From Aldehydirespirator sp965116665 (GTDB lineage Bacteria; Actinomycetota; Acidimicrobiia; Acidimicrobiales; Aldehydirespiratoraceae): a stretch of 64,000 bases of DNA. The stretch spans positions 3,844,001 through 3,908,000 of the forward strand of contig OZ220709.1 of the NCBI GenBank assembly GCA_965116665.1, given 5' to 3'. Below, piece after piece: positions 35,068-42,765 of this stretch; position 1 is the first letter of the stretch; the number at the start of each line of letters is the position of its first letter. The notes beneath the pieces are model-generated. The model made no database searches, was not told the DNA's origin, and was given only the letters and a program-made list of their open reading frames with translations. The translations under genes were made by a program, and so were the position numbers.

Positions 35068-36378
35068 ATGAACGCTCTCGACGCCCTGGTACAGCCCCAC
35101 CGGGTCCATCGCTCCATCTACACCGACGCCGACGTCTTCAACGCCGAGATGTCGAAGGTGTTCGGCGGGGCGTGGGTCTACCTGGCCCACGAGAGCCAGG
35201 TGCCCAACCCCAACGACTTCCTGGCGTCGCGCATGGGACTGCGCCCCCTGATCATCACCCGCGACTCCGACGGTGGCCTGCACGCCCTGTTCAACCGGTG
35301 CGCCCACCGGGCTTCGATCGTGTGCCAGGCCGACTGCGGCTCGGCCCGGCGCTTCCAGTGCTCCTACCACGGCTGGACCTACTCCAATCAGGGCGAGCTC
35401 GTCAACGTGCCCTACCCCGAGGGCTACCCGGCCGATTTCGCCAAAGCCGACCACGGCCTGGCCCAGGTGCCGAGGCTCGGCACCTACCGGGGCCTGATCT
35501 TCGGAACGCTCAACCTCGACGCCCCCAGCCTCGTCGAGTGGCTGGGTCCGGCCGGACCGCTGATCGACGGGTTCGTCGACAGGTCCCCGTCGGGGCGCAT
35601 AGAGGTGCGCAACTGCCAGCGCATGATCTACCGGGGCAACTGGAAGCTGGCCTGGGACAACGCCGGCGACGGGCTGCACCCGACCTTCGCCCACCGGAGC
35701 TTCCTGATCCTGAACGAGCGCCAGCACGGTGGCGCCCGGTCGCTGTCGCAGTTCAAGGCCAGCCCCGACGACACCGGAATGTACGGCTCGGACCTCGGCA
35801 ACGGTCACATGTTCGTCGATCAGAGGCCGGGGCTGCACCAGTCGTTCTGGGAGACGCAGCGGCCTGTTCCGGGCCGGGAGTGGTACGCCGAACAGATCGA
35901 GCAGAGCTGCGGCGACGGCGCCGCCGACATCCTGGAAAAGGCGCCCGGATCGATGATCAACCTGTCGATCTTCCCCAACCTGCTCATCAAGGGCAACCAC
36001 TTCGAGACCGTCGACCCCGTCACTGTCTCCGAGACCCGGCTGCACACCTGGATGGTGGCTGCGGACGGGGTCCCCGACGAGGTGAACGTGCTGCGGATGC
36101 GGATCGCGGAGGACTTCCCCAGTCTCGGGAATCCAGACGACCTGGAACTGTTCGAGCGCTGCCAGGAGGGTTTGGCCATCGCCGAGGTGGAGTGGGTCGA
36201 CATGAGCAAGGGGCTCGGGCATGAGGCCGAGGAGTTTGCTGACGGCGTGGCCAGGGCGCCGGTCACCTACGAGGGGCCGATGCGGGGATACCTGCGGGCC
36301 TGGCTGGAGCTGATGTCGTCGGATGTGAAGCTGACGACAGCCGCGGCGGGCGAGGTCACCTGCGAGGTGGCTGCATGA
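35068..36378 (+). CDS. Rieske non-heme iron oxygenase, alpha subunit (2)
   Basis: 436 residues. The Rieske ligands are C78-A-H80 and C98-S-Y-H101. The mononuclear-iron ligands are H204 and H209 in GDGLHPTFAHRS. The pattern resembles benzoate/anthranilate-type (BenA-like) alpha subunits. ATG 35068 is 8 nt from AAGG and is preferred over ATG 35050, which is only 4 nt from its AAGG. With the beta subunit (48 nt upstream) it could form an alpha-beta hexamer. Confidence 0.92.
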   Translation: MNALDALVQPHRVHRSIYTDADVFNAEMSKVFGGAWVYLAHESQVPNPNDFLASRMGLRPLIITRDSDGGLHALFNRCAHRASIVCQADCGSARRFQCSYHGWTYSNQGELVNVPYPEGYPADFAKADHGLAQVPRLGTYRGLIFGTLNLDAPSLVEWLGPAGPLIDGFVDRSPSGRIEVRNCQRMIYRGNWKLAWDNAGDGLHPTFAHRSFLILNERQHGGARSLSQFKASPDDTGMYGSDLGNGHMFVDQRPGLHQSFWETQRPVPGREWYAEQIEQSCGDGAADILEKAPGSMINLSIFPNLLIKGNHFETVDPVTVSETRLHTWMVAADGVPDEVNVLRMRIAEDFPSLGNPDDLELFERCQEGLAIAEVEWVDMSKGLGHEAEEFADGVARAPVTYEGPMRGYLRAWLELMSSDVKLTTAAAGEVTCEVAA

Positions 36379-36435
36379 TCACGCCTGCCCGCGTGACCTC
36401 GACGTGACTGCATGACCCCTGCTGGCGGCGTGACG

Positions 36436-36513
36436 GGCGAGGCGTCATCATGACCCCGTCTGACGGCGTGATCCGGCGAGGCGTCATCATGACCCCGTCT
36501 GACGGCGTGATCC
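36436..36513 (+). repeat. Perfect 39-bp tandem duplication across the next start codon
   Basis: 36,436-36,474 and 36,475-36,513 are identical. A degenerate third copy (CATGACCCCTGCTGGCGGCG) lies just upstream at about 36,412-36,435, with another faint one before that. Each full copy includes GGCGAGG, an ATG and the MTPSDGVI codons, so the gene has two equal starts (36,450 and 36,489). Confidence 0.9.
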
Positions 36514-37127
36514 TCGAGGAAGTGGTCGTACCCCGCTGCGAGGGTCGGGCCGTGGAGGTGCGGGCCGGCCAGGTGCTGCGGATCGTGGCGCTGGACGGGC
36601 CCCAGGTGGCCGACTCCACGTTCCTGGCGCTCGACAACCCCCGCGAGGGATACCACGCCGGGCAGACGGTCGCACTGAACATGCTGGCCGGCACCGGGAC
36701 CATGCGCAGGATCACCACCCTGTGGTCCCGCCCGCCCTACGAGCGGCCCATGATGACGGTCATAGATGACCCGGTCGGCGTCCACTTCGCCTGGAACGGC
36801 GGCCGGTGCTCCCGCGGCGTGTACGCCGTCCGCGACGGCATCGAATCAGGGCACCGCACCTGCCAGGGCAACCTCGAGGAGGCGGTCAGGCCCTGGGCGG
36901 TGGAGCCCGACCTGATCCCCGACATCTTCAACGTCTTCATGTACACCGATGTGGTGGACGAGAGCATCCTGGTGTTCCGGGAGTCGCCGGCCCAGGCGGG
37001 CGACTACATCGATCTGCGGGCCGAGATCGACGTGCTGGCAGCGGTTTCGGCCTGCCCCAGCGAGACGTCGGCGTCCAACGGCGGCGAACCTAAGCGGATA
37101 GGCCTCCAAGTTCTCGAAGGGAAGTGA
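36450..37127 (+). CDS. DUF1989 (urea carboxylase-associated) family protein
   Basis: 225 residues. RAVEVRAGQVLRIVALDGPQVADSTFLAL and YHAGQTVALNM are the DUF1989 hallmark, with NCxxG replaced here by RCSRGVYAVRDG and HRTCQGNLEEA. The family (UAAP proteins) is linked to urea amidolyase and guanidine or amide metabolism, and some members are likely guanidine/amide hydrolases. The N terminus contains two copies of MTPSDGVI due to the DNA duplication. It is followed by a small protein (ATG 6 nt after) and an MFS transporter. Confidence 0.85.
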   Translation: MTPSDGVIRRGVIMTPSDGVILEEVVVPRCEGRAVEVRAGQVLRIVALDGPQVADSTFLALDNPREGYHAGQTVALNMLAGTGTMRRITTLWSRPPYERPMMTVIDDPVGVHFAWNGGRCSRGVYAVRDGIESGHRTCQGNLEEAVRPWAVEPDLIPDIFNVFMYTDVVDESILVFRESPAQAGDYIDLRAEIDVLAAVSACPSETSASNGGEPKRIGLQVLEGK

Positions 37128-37132
37128 CGGCG

Positions 37133-37438
37133 ATGGTGAGGATGGTTCGCAAGGCCCAGGTCGACTCCAGCGATGTGGCCCGGGTGCGGGAGTGGATCCA
37201 GCGGTACACCGGCTACATGGCCGCAGCCGACCCCGACCGGGTGACGGTCACGTCGTGGATGGAGACCTACGGTGCCTACGGCAAGGTCTACTGGATGATC
37301 GACGCGCCCGATCTGGGAACCCTCGACGAGTTCCTGGAGCGGCTGCCGACCGAGGACGGCTACCGGGAGATCCTCAAGGCGGGCAGCGAGCTGTTCGTCT
37401 CGGGCCAGACCAGCGACCTGCTCCTCAAAGAGGTCTGA
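37133..37438 (+). CDS. Small conserved protein of unknown function
   Basis: 101 residues (ATG 37133; GTG 37124 overlapping the previous stop is the alternative). The sequence alternates strands and helices (VREWIQRYTGYMAA, RVTVTSWMETYGAYGKVYWMID, LGTLDEFLERL), in the manner of dimeric alpha/beta-barrel (NIPSNAP-like) proteins. It is wedged between DUF1989 and MFS genes, so it shares their operon. No function is claimed. Confidence 0.65.
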   Translation: MVRMVRKAQVDSSDVARVREWIQRYTGYMAAADPDRVTVTSWMETYGAYGKVYWMIDAPDLGTLDEFLERLPTEDGYREILKAGSELFVSGQTSDLLLKEV

Positions 37439-37442
37439 GTCC

Positions 37443-38651
37443 ATGATTCGCCGGGCCGGCGCCTCGCGCCGGCCTGTGAGCCGCGACCTGCTGCCCTTCC
37501 AGGTGCTGATGGGGGTCACCGCCGGCGGCATCGGCGGGATCGTCACCGTGCTCGGCGAACTGCGCGACCAGCTGGGGTTCAGCGGTACCGGCATCGGCGT
37601 GATGGTGGCCAGCGGCTTCCTGGCCGCCTTCGTGTCGCAGGTGACCCTGGCCCGGCTGGCCGACATGGGCCATGCCCGGACGATGGCCACCGCGGGGATC
37701 GGTCTCAGCGCGGCGGCCATGCTGATGATGGTCTTCGCCGAGGGTCTGGCCGTCTGGGTGTTGAGCAGGGCTGTTCTCGGCTTCGGGGGAGGGCTCATTC
37801 TCCCCGGGGTGCGCCGGGCGGCATCGGTTCACGATCCGGCCCGGGCCGGCGAGAACCTCGGGCGGATGGTGGTGGCCGAGACCACCGGATTCATCTTCGG
37901 GCCGGTACTGACGGCCCTGCTGGTCGGGGTCGGCGGGATCCGGACGCCGTTCGCGGTGTTCGCTGGGGCCATGCTGCTGTTCGTTCCGGTTGCGGTGCGC
38001 CTGCCGCCGGACCGGGGCCTGCTCGATGTCTCCCGGCGGGCGACGTCCTTCGACCTGCTGTTTTTGCGACGCCTGCAAGGCGCGTTGATCATGGTGGGCG
38101 GCTACTTCATGGTCATCGGTGCCTGGGAGGCGGTGCTGCCGGTGATGTTCGCCGACCGGGGTGCCGGCGCGGCCGAGACCGGGATCGCATTCACGATGGT
38201 CGCTCTGCCGATAATGCTGGTGGGGAGGCGAGCAGGGCGTCTGGCCGACCGGGTGGGACCGGTGCGGGTGACGATGGCCGGACTTGTGGCGGTGAGCCTC
38301 CTGACGATGACCTATGGCGTGATTCCCGGCGTGGTCCCGATCGTGGTGGCGATGGTGTTGGTGGGCTTCGGTGACGGCTACGGCTTCACCGCGGCCCACG
38401 CGGTGGTGGCCCGGGCCGTGCCGGAGCAGCGGCAGGCGGCCGCGCTGGGTTTGATGGGCGCGGCCGAGGTGGCCGGTGCGGGCCTTGCAGCGCTTCCGGC
38501 GGCCTGGCTGTATGACAGCTTCGGACCCGGTCCGACCTGGGCCGCGGTCGGCCTGACGGTCCTGGCGCTGGTAGTGGCGGGCTGGCTGCGCATCCGGGGC
38601 ACCGTGCCCGCCTCGGGCCCCGATGCCCCCCGCCCCGACGTGTCTACATGA
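37443..38651 (+). CDS. MFS transporter
   Basis: 402 residues with 12 transmembrane helices in two six-helix halves. RLADMGHARTMA (residues 74-85) is the loop 2-3 GxxxDR-like motif and RRAGRLADRVGPVRV is its counterpart in the second half. It resembles drug/H+ antiporter-like or substrate-uptake MFS proteins. It is the last gene of the cluster and overlaps the convergent formamidase remnant by 8 nt. Probably moves the substrate or product of the Rieske/DUF1989 pathway. Confidence 0.88.
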   Translation: MIRRAGASRRPVSRDLLPFQVLMGVTAGGIGGIVTVLGELRDQLGFSGTGIGVMVASGFLAAFVSQVTLARLADMGHARTMATAGIGLSAAAMLMMVFAEGLAVWVLSRAVLGFGGGLILPGVRRAASVHDPARAGENLGRMVVAETTGFIFGPVLTALLVGVGGIRTPFAVFAGAMLLFVPVAVRLPPDRGLLDVSRRATSFDLLFLRRLQGALIMVGGYFMVIGAWEAVLPVMFADRGAGAAETGIAFTMVALPIMLVGRRAGRLADRVGPVRVTMAGLVAVSLLTMTYGVIPGVVPIVVAMVLVGFGDGYGFTAAHAVVARAVPEQRQAAALGLMGAAEVAGAGLAALPAAWLYDSFGPGPTWAAVGLTVLALVVAGWLRIRGTVPASGPDAPRPDVST

Positions 38652-39070
38652 AGTCGCGCTTGGCGATGAGGCAGTGGACGCCCTTCACCTCGTTGACCAC
38701 CTGGGTGACCTCGAAGTCGGCCGCGCAGCTCAGGTAGGCGTAGGCGATGTGGCGGGGCAGGCCCAGCCGGCTCTCGCAGAAGCGCAGGGCCTCCCGCACC
38801 GCTTCACGCATGGCCTCGTCGAGGTCGGCGTGCAGCCCGACTGCGATCCAGTGGTCGCCGGTCTCGCCGAAGGGGTTCTCGATCAGCCCGCACGCTTGCC
38901 GGGCCTCGGGCCCCCGAAGCACCGACAGGCGCAGGTCGGCCCTCAGCGAGCCCTCCAGCGCGGTCAGGGCGACTTCGCCGTTGCCCTGGGCCAAGTGCGG
39001 GTCGCCCACGGCGAATCCGGCACCGGGTATCTGCACCGGAAGGTACAGGGTCGCGCCGGGGTCAGCGCTA
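38644..39070 (-). pseudogene. C-terminal remnant of a formamidase/acetamidase gene
   Basis: About 142 residues from TLYLPVQIPGAGFAVGDPHL (FmdA/AmdA signature, with AQGNGEV next) to the natural-looking C terminus. The first two-thirds are absent. In frame, upstream sequence past 39,070 encodes nothing like the family, so the gene was cut there by the incoming island. Formamidase would fit the DUF1989 amide pathway. The missing 5' part is not in the window. Confidence 0.82.
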
Positions 39071-39081
39071 AAACCGGCGCG
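39052..39081. repeat. Inverted repeat at the island junction
   Basis: CGCGCCGG (39,052-39,059) and CCGGCGCG (39,074-39,081) are perfect arms around 14 nt, exactly where homology to formamidase ends and lower-GC DNA begins. It may be the crossover site or chance in GC-rich DNA. Confidence 0.45.
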
Positions 39082-39199
39082 AAATAGTGAAGTTTTCTTT
39101 GAAATGAGGCTGTAGGGGTCATTTGCAGCACTAATGCGAGAAGGTAGCCCACTAGCAATCGTGCCGGGCGTCCCAAGCTGAACAGAGACGCGCAAGGGT

Positions 39200-39215
39200 A
39201 GACCCCTCAGGGTCT
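39200..39215 (-). terminator. Hairpin downstream of cassette-1 DDE gene
   Basis: AGACCC-ctca-GGGTCT, a 6-bp stem with a tetraloop, 9 nt beyond the stop of the minus-strand DDE gene. There is no T-run. It is a weak terminator candidate. Confidence 0.4.
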
Positions 39216-39223
39216 CCGGGCTG

Positions 39224-40900
39224 CTACGCCGCTAGTGGCAGAGGCCCTGCTCTCGCAGTTGGGGGCTGCTGCCCGAACCAGCGGGTGGAGTCAGCGCCGG
39301 TGCGTCGGCAATACGAGTTCAAGGCTTTGATCAGGACCATCAACTGGTAAGCCAGAAGCTCGAACGTCAGGTTCTCTGCCCCTGGGGTTCTGCACCGACC
39401 GTGAGGGAGACGGCTTTTGATGTCGCTGTTAATGGACTCAGAATCCTCACGGATGCCGTAAATCTCATCGAACCACGGATCGGACTCCGGGATCGGGCTG
39501 AGCGCACGGGTGCGTCGGGTGTGGTGGGGGACGGTCTCACGTTCCGTCTTGGTGCTGTTGTGAGGGATGCGAACACACGCTCCTACCAATTCCCTGGGCA
39601 CGACCTCGGTGTCCGGCACCTCAAAGATGCCGTAGATCGTCCAAGCCCGCTCTCGCTTGCGGCGCTTCCTCTCCAAGGTGACCCGTCTAAGCGGCTGAAC
39701 TACCTGCTTGTTGCCCACCAGGCGGGACAGACATGGCGTGTCCGCAATGGCGGTCACAACATGTTTGGACTTCGTTCCGTCCTTGTGGACGAACCGCAAG
39801 GGACCGAGAACCCTAGACGCGGCCTTACGACGTGAAGTGATCCGGCTCTTGACCGTGTAGGTAAGGCCAGAGTCCAACAAGTCGTCCTTGTCCTCACTGT
39901 CCATCTGCATGTCATACGCCATGCCGCGCACCCCTGCCCTCAGCGCTTCGTACTCGTCAAGGAGTTGAAGGGTTGCTTGGACAGCCATCGTCGCATCACT
40001 CCTAGTCCCCAAGACCCCTTCGGGGGGCATGACACCCGCAAAGAGGACGACCCGTTCGTTGGGATGATGATTGCGACCTGAGACGATCACCGCCTGATGG
40101 CACGGCTTGAATCGCAGACCCGCGTCGTCCCCGTGGTATAGCACAGCAGTGGCATCGCGGCGTCTGACTTGGCCGGTTCGTGGGTCGATCATCGGCGCAT
40201 CCACGTTGTAGGGGGCGCGCAACCACGTTCCGTCACCGGTCAACATCCGCGTCGAGTCGGGGTGAGCGAGAGAGTCACCGGCTTCGGGGTTGAACAAGCC
40301 GATGAACAGCGCTCCTTCGACTGACATGTCGGTGATGAGCCGTTTCATAACCACGAGCAGGTGATCGTCCACGTAGCCCTTGAAGCGCTTACGGAACCTG
40401 TAGTGCTTGTGCCGGGTCATAGGGTGGGGGGACAGTTCACGGTCGGAATGGAGTGCTCCCCATCGCTCCCTGACTGCCGAACGGAGCCGTTCCCAGTTCT
40501 TGGGGTCTGAGAAGTTGTCGTGCGCGGCTGTGTGAGACCTGTAGACCCAAACAGCGACAGCGAAGATGAACACCTCAATGACCCGATACTCACGTTCACG
40601 GCCTGGCTTCCGAGGTCCGGGGGAGGCATCGATTAGAGCTTCGACCTGTTCGGACAATTCCCACAGCGGCCCGAAGGACGCGACGAGTTCGAGGAACTCT
40701 AGGACTGACCGATCCCATCTGCGGCCCTTGACGTTGCGTGGACTGTTGCTGCTAGCCGAAGAGTTCGGTTTTGATGACGGCCCGTCCTTGCGCGCTGCCG
40801 CGGAGAGATCACCGATGATTGTGTCGATGTCCGTTCGGAGGACGGGTTTGAGGTCTTTGAACAGCTTCGCGGCTGGGCGGCGTGACGGTGGCCTAGGCAT
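39224..40900 (-). CDS. DDE-type transposase-like protein, cassette 1
   Basis: 558 residues (ATG 40900, GGAGG 7 nt before; GTG 40906 also possible). A DDE catalytic set can be proposed: D223 in TGDGTW, D330 in MAYDMQ, and a Glu near 485-488 in GIREDSESINSDIK. The C-terminal RTGADSTRWFGQQ is shared with the paralogue at 42,766-43,812. An HYRFRKR motif near 167 and a conserved SDPKNWERLR region support the same origin. The N-terminal 60 residues are basic and Ser-rich. It overlaps the recombinase-like gene before it by 8 nt. The fold resembles IS transposases, but it has no visible element ends next to it. Confidence 0.75.
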   Translation of the reverse strand: MPRPPSRRPAAKLFKDLKPVLRTDIDTIIGDLSAAARKDGPSSKPNSSASSNSPRNVKGRRWDRSVLEFLELVASFGPLWELSEQVEALIDASPGPRKPGREREYRVIEVFIFAVAVWVYRSHTAAHDNFSDPKNWERLRSAVRERWGALHSDRELSPHPMTRHKHYRFRKRFKGYVDDHLLVVMKRLITDMSVEGALFIGLFNPEAGDSLAHPDSTRMLTGDGTWLRAPYNVDAPMIDPRTGQVRRRDATAVLYHGDDAGLRFKPCHQAVIVSGRNHHPNERVVLFAGVMPPEGVLGTRSDATMAVQATLQLLDEYEALRAGVRGMAYDMQMDSEDKDDLLDSGLTYTVKSRITSRRKAASRVLGPLRFVHKDGTKSKHVVTAIADTPCLSRLVGNKQVVQPLRRVTLERKRRKRERAWTIYGIFEVPDTEVVPRELVGACVRIPHNSTKTERETVPHHTRRTRALSPIPESDPWFDEIYGIREDSESINSDIKSRLPHGRCRTPGAENLTFELLAYQLMVLIKALNSYCRRTGADSTRWFGQQPPTARAGPLPLAA

Positions 40901-41831
40901 GGTCACTCCTCCAGTCGTAGCCCACGGATTCCGCGGCTACATCAAGCGAACGAGACCCCAAGAATCGTGCTGCTGCCTCTATGCCTTGGGCTTCAAAGAC
41001 ATGGCGGGCAGCCGCAAATCGGATCGACCGGACCGCCACGCCGGGGAGTCCCATGAGTCCCGCGTCGGTCAGAACGAATCTGAGACGCTGCGTTACGGAC
41101 GCTATGGCGTTTGACGGCTTGATCTTCCGTGTATGGCACACCAAGTCGTCAGCAGCAAGGAGAGGACTGCTATCGAAGAACCCCCGCACGACGCGTTTGC
41201 CCCAATCATCAAGAGGGCCGACTCTGCCTGCTTCCCTGCGAAAGGTAACGGTGCCTGCGTCAAGGTCAATGTCGGACACCCGAACCGCTGAGATTGCTCC
41301 AGAATTGCCTCCAGCCTTGGCGAACGCGACTAGGAGCGGGCGGCGAGACAGGCCGAGAATCCCTATGTCGGAGTGAACCTCCACTAAGTGCAGTTCGTCG
41401 TCTGTGAGCGGTCGGATGGGCACGGCCTTCGCAGGCCGCTGTATGCGCTCCCCGATCAGGCCGAGAGGATTGATGGGTGCACCCAACTGTGCGGCCTCTA
41501 CGAATACGGAGAGAGCTATCGACTGCCGATTCTTCGCCGTGCCATGAGCAGGGCGATAGAAGTTGTTTGATCGGTTGAGACGTGCATCCCAAATCCACTC
41601 CGTGACGAGCGCTGTTGTCACATCTTTGATGCGTTTGACCTTTCGCAGCTTGAAGAACTCGAACAGGAAGCGCGTCTCATATAGAACCTTTCCTAGGGTC
41701 GGACGATCTTCAAGCCGCTGTCTGAGCGCGTTGATGACCAGCGGTTCCAGTTCAGCCAGAGTCGTGTCGCCGCTGGTGGGCAGCGCCGGGGGAAGCTGGG
41801 AGTCAGGGTCGTGGGATCGGTTACAATGCAT
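40893..41831 (-). CDS. Tyrosine-recombinase-like protein without full active site, cassette 1
   Basis: 312 residues. Residues 30-120 look like the SAM-like core-binding domain. The catalytic half has the expected order PIRPLTDDEL, then AGGNSGAISAVRVSDIDL where TGLRxxEL is usual (Arg lost), then VRSIRFAAARHVF where HxLRHT is usual (His lost, one Arg kept), and LGSRS in place of LGHSS. A nucleophilic Tyr is not at the expected distance. Probably a DNA-binding, non-catalytic integrase homologue. A structured leader lies 31 nt upstream of ATG 41831. Confidence 0.75.
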   Translation of the reverse strand: MHCNRSHDPDSQLPPALPTSGDTTLAELEPLVINALRQRLEDRPTLGKVLYETRFLFEFFKLRKVKRIKDVTTALVTEWIWDARLNRSNNFYRPAHGTAKNRQSIALSVFVEAAQLGAPINPLGLIGERIQRPAKAVPIRPLTDDELHLVEVHSDIGILGLSRRPLLVAFAKAGGNSGAISAVRVSDIDLDAGTVTFRREAGRVGPLDDWGKRVVRGFFDSSPLLAADDLVCHTRKIKPSNAIASVTQRLRFVLTDAGLMGLPGVAVRSIRFAAARHVFEAQGIEAAARFLGSRSLDVAAESVGYDWRSDHA

Positions 41832-41861
41832 AGTGAGCCGGTCCTTTCAGGAGCGGGTTCA

Positions 41862-41907
41862 CGTCGGGGCACCCTCACGGTCTGGCAGGACATGGGGTGC
41901 CCCGACG
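41862..41907 (-). promoter_or_regulatory. Covarying leader hairpin, cassette 1
   Basis: Perfect 12-bp stem CGTCGGGGCACC / GGTGCCCCGACG (13 with the next pair) and a 20-nt loop containing GGTCTGGCAGGAC. It ends 31 nt before the recombinase-like start, followed (minus strand) by TGAACC and GAAAGG...CTCAC-ATG, which cassette 2 shares. Relative to cassette 2 (CATCGAGGCACC), the stem changes at two positions and both partners change with them, while the 13-nt loop is identical. It may be a 5'-UTR RNA or a protein-binding/recombination site. Confidence 0.8.
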
Positions 41908-42110
41908 CTTTGTCGGGTCGGGTGAATCAAGGTGTCGAGTTTCGACCTCCTGGTTGATCTGAGTTCACGGCTGACAACGATCCAGACATGTGGACAAGAG
42001 GCCGAAGGAACTTCGTGTGTTCCTGGAAAGGCCGCTTGGCCTGCACTTTTGGGGAGTCTTGATCATCGCGTTAGCGCACTGCTGTGAAGCAACCGAACCG
42101 TCGGATTATG

Positions 42111-42148
42111 TTGTGAATCACAAAACGGTGTTGTGATTGCCCACAACA
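42111..42148. promoter_or_regulatory. Operator-like palindromes upstream of HTH gene 1
   Basis: TTGTGAATCACAA (42,111-42,123) is a perfect 13-nt palindrome. TGTTGTG-attgcc-CACAACA (42,129-42,148) is a second perfect inverted repeat. TGTTGTGA is repeated directly. They lie about 105-140 nt before the HTH start. Autoregulation by the cassette HTH protein is the obvious hypothesis. Confidence 0.55.
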
Positions 42149-42253
42149 GTAGCGAAGTGGTGTGACATTTCCAAGTTGGCCGAGCAGCCTTCTGGTTGGT
42201 GCTGATGCGGGTAACTGGCAGTCCACCCGTTCGGGGCCTAGCGTCATGACGCC

Positions 42254-42721
42254 ATGGACGCCGCCGACAAGTCGAAACTCCGACCGGTGGACTGGCTCGC
42301 GCCCGGTCAGGAATGGGTCACGGGCGAGCAGGCACGGTTCCAGCATCGAGGCACTTGGGTCGTAGAGGAGAGCGTGACCTACAAAGGAGGCACCCTCCTA
42401 CCGGACGCACCGCCTGAGGTTCATCTCGTCCAAGCCATCAGCGTGGGACTGTGCCGAGCGCTCGACGGCAAGGAAGTCGCCAGGGAGCACCTAGGCACTG
42501 ATGACAAACCGTGGTCGCTGCGGAGGCTCGCCAGGGACACTGGTCTCTCGACGCGTGCCGTGTTCGATCTGAAGCACGGCAAGTCCTGGCCGAACCTGCA
42601 AACCGTTGCCCGTCTCGAAATGGTCCTTGACACGCCGCTATGGGGAACGGCCCACAGGGACGAGCATCAGAAGAGGCGGAACCATCCGGCAGATGACCCA
42701 CCGCCGCCAAACAGCGATTGA
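42254..42721 (+). CDS. HTH (XRE/Cro-like) regulator, cassette 1
   Basis: 155 residues. The C-terminal half is an XRE-like helix-turn-helix: SLRRLARDTGLSTRAVFDLKHGKSWPNLQTVARLE (residues 90-125, quoted here only as a region), ending with LDTPLWGTAHRDEHQ. The N-terminal 55 residues are specific to this copy. LPDAPPEVHLVQAIS matches VPEAPAEVHLAAALA of the protein at 45,426-45,740, as does the PLWG..HRD ending. It is transcribed away from the recombinase/DDE genes, so it is probably the cassette regulator. Confidence 0.82.
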   Translation: MDAADKSKLRPVDWLAPGQEWVTGEQARFQHRGTWVVEESVTYKGGTLLPDAPPEVHLVQAISVGLCRALDGKEVAREHLGTDDKPWSLRRLARDTGLSTRAVFDLKHGKSWPNLQTVARLEMVLDTPLWGTAHRDEHQKRRNHPADDPPPPNSD

Positions 42722-42765
42722 GCGTTTGCTGGCAAGCTCACCAATCCAGCCACGCGTAGCGGTCC

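Larger units (their letters stand above)
41832..42253. promoter_or_regulatory. Divergent control region of cassette 1
   Basis: 422 bp between the recombinase-like gene (left) and the HTH gene (right). It contains the leader hairpin (41,862-41,907) and the palindromes at 42,111-42,148. The remaining stretch around 41,910-42,110 has no convincing ORF or further repeat. It is moderately AT-rich in places. Confidence 0.6.

Noticed and set aside
36412..36513. Short direct repeats considered as a CRISPR array
   Set aside because: Units abut with no spacers and no cas genes are present; it is a tandem duplication.
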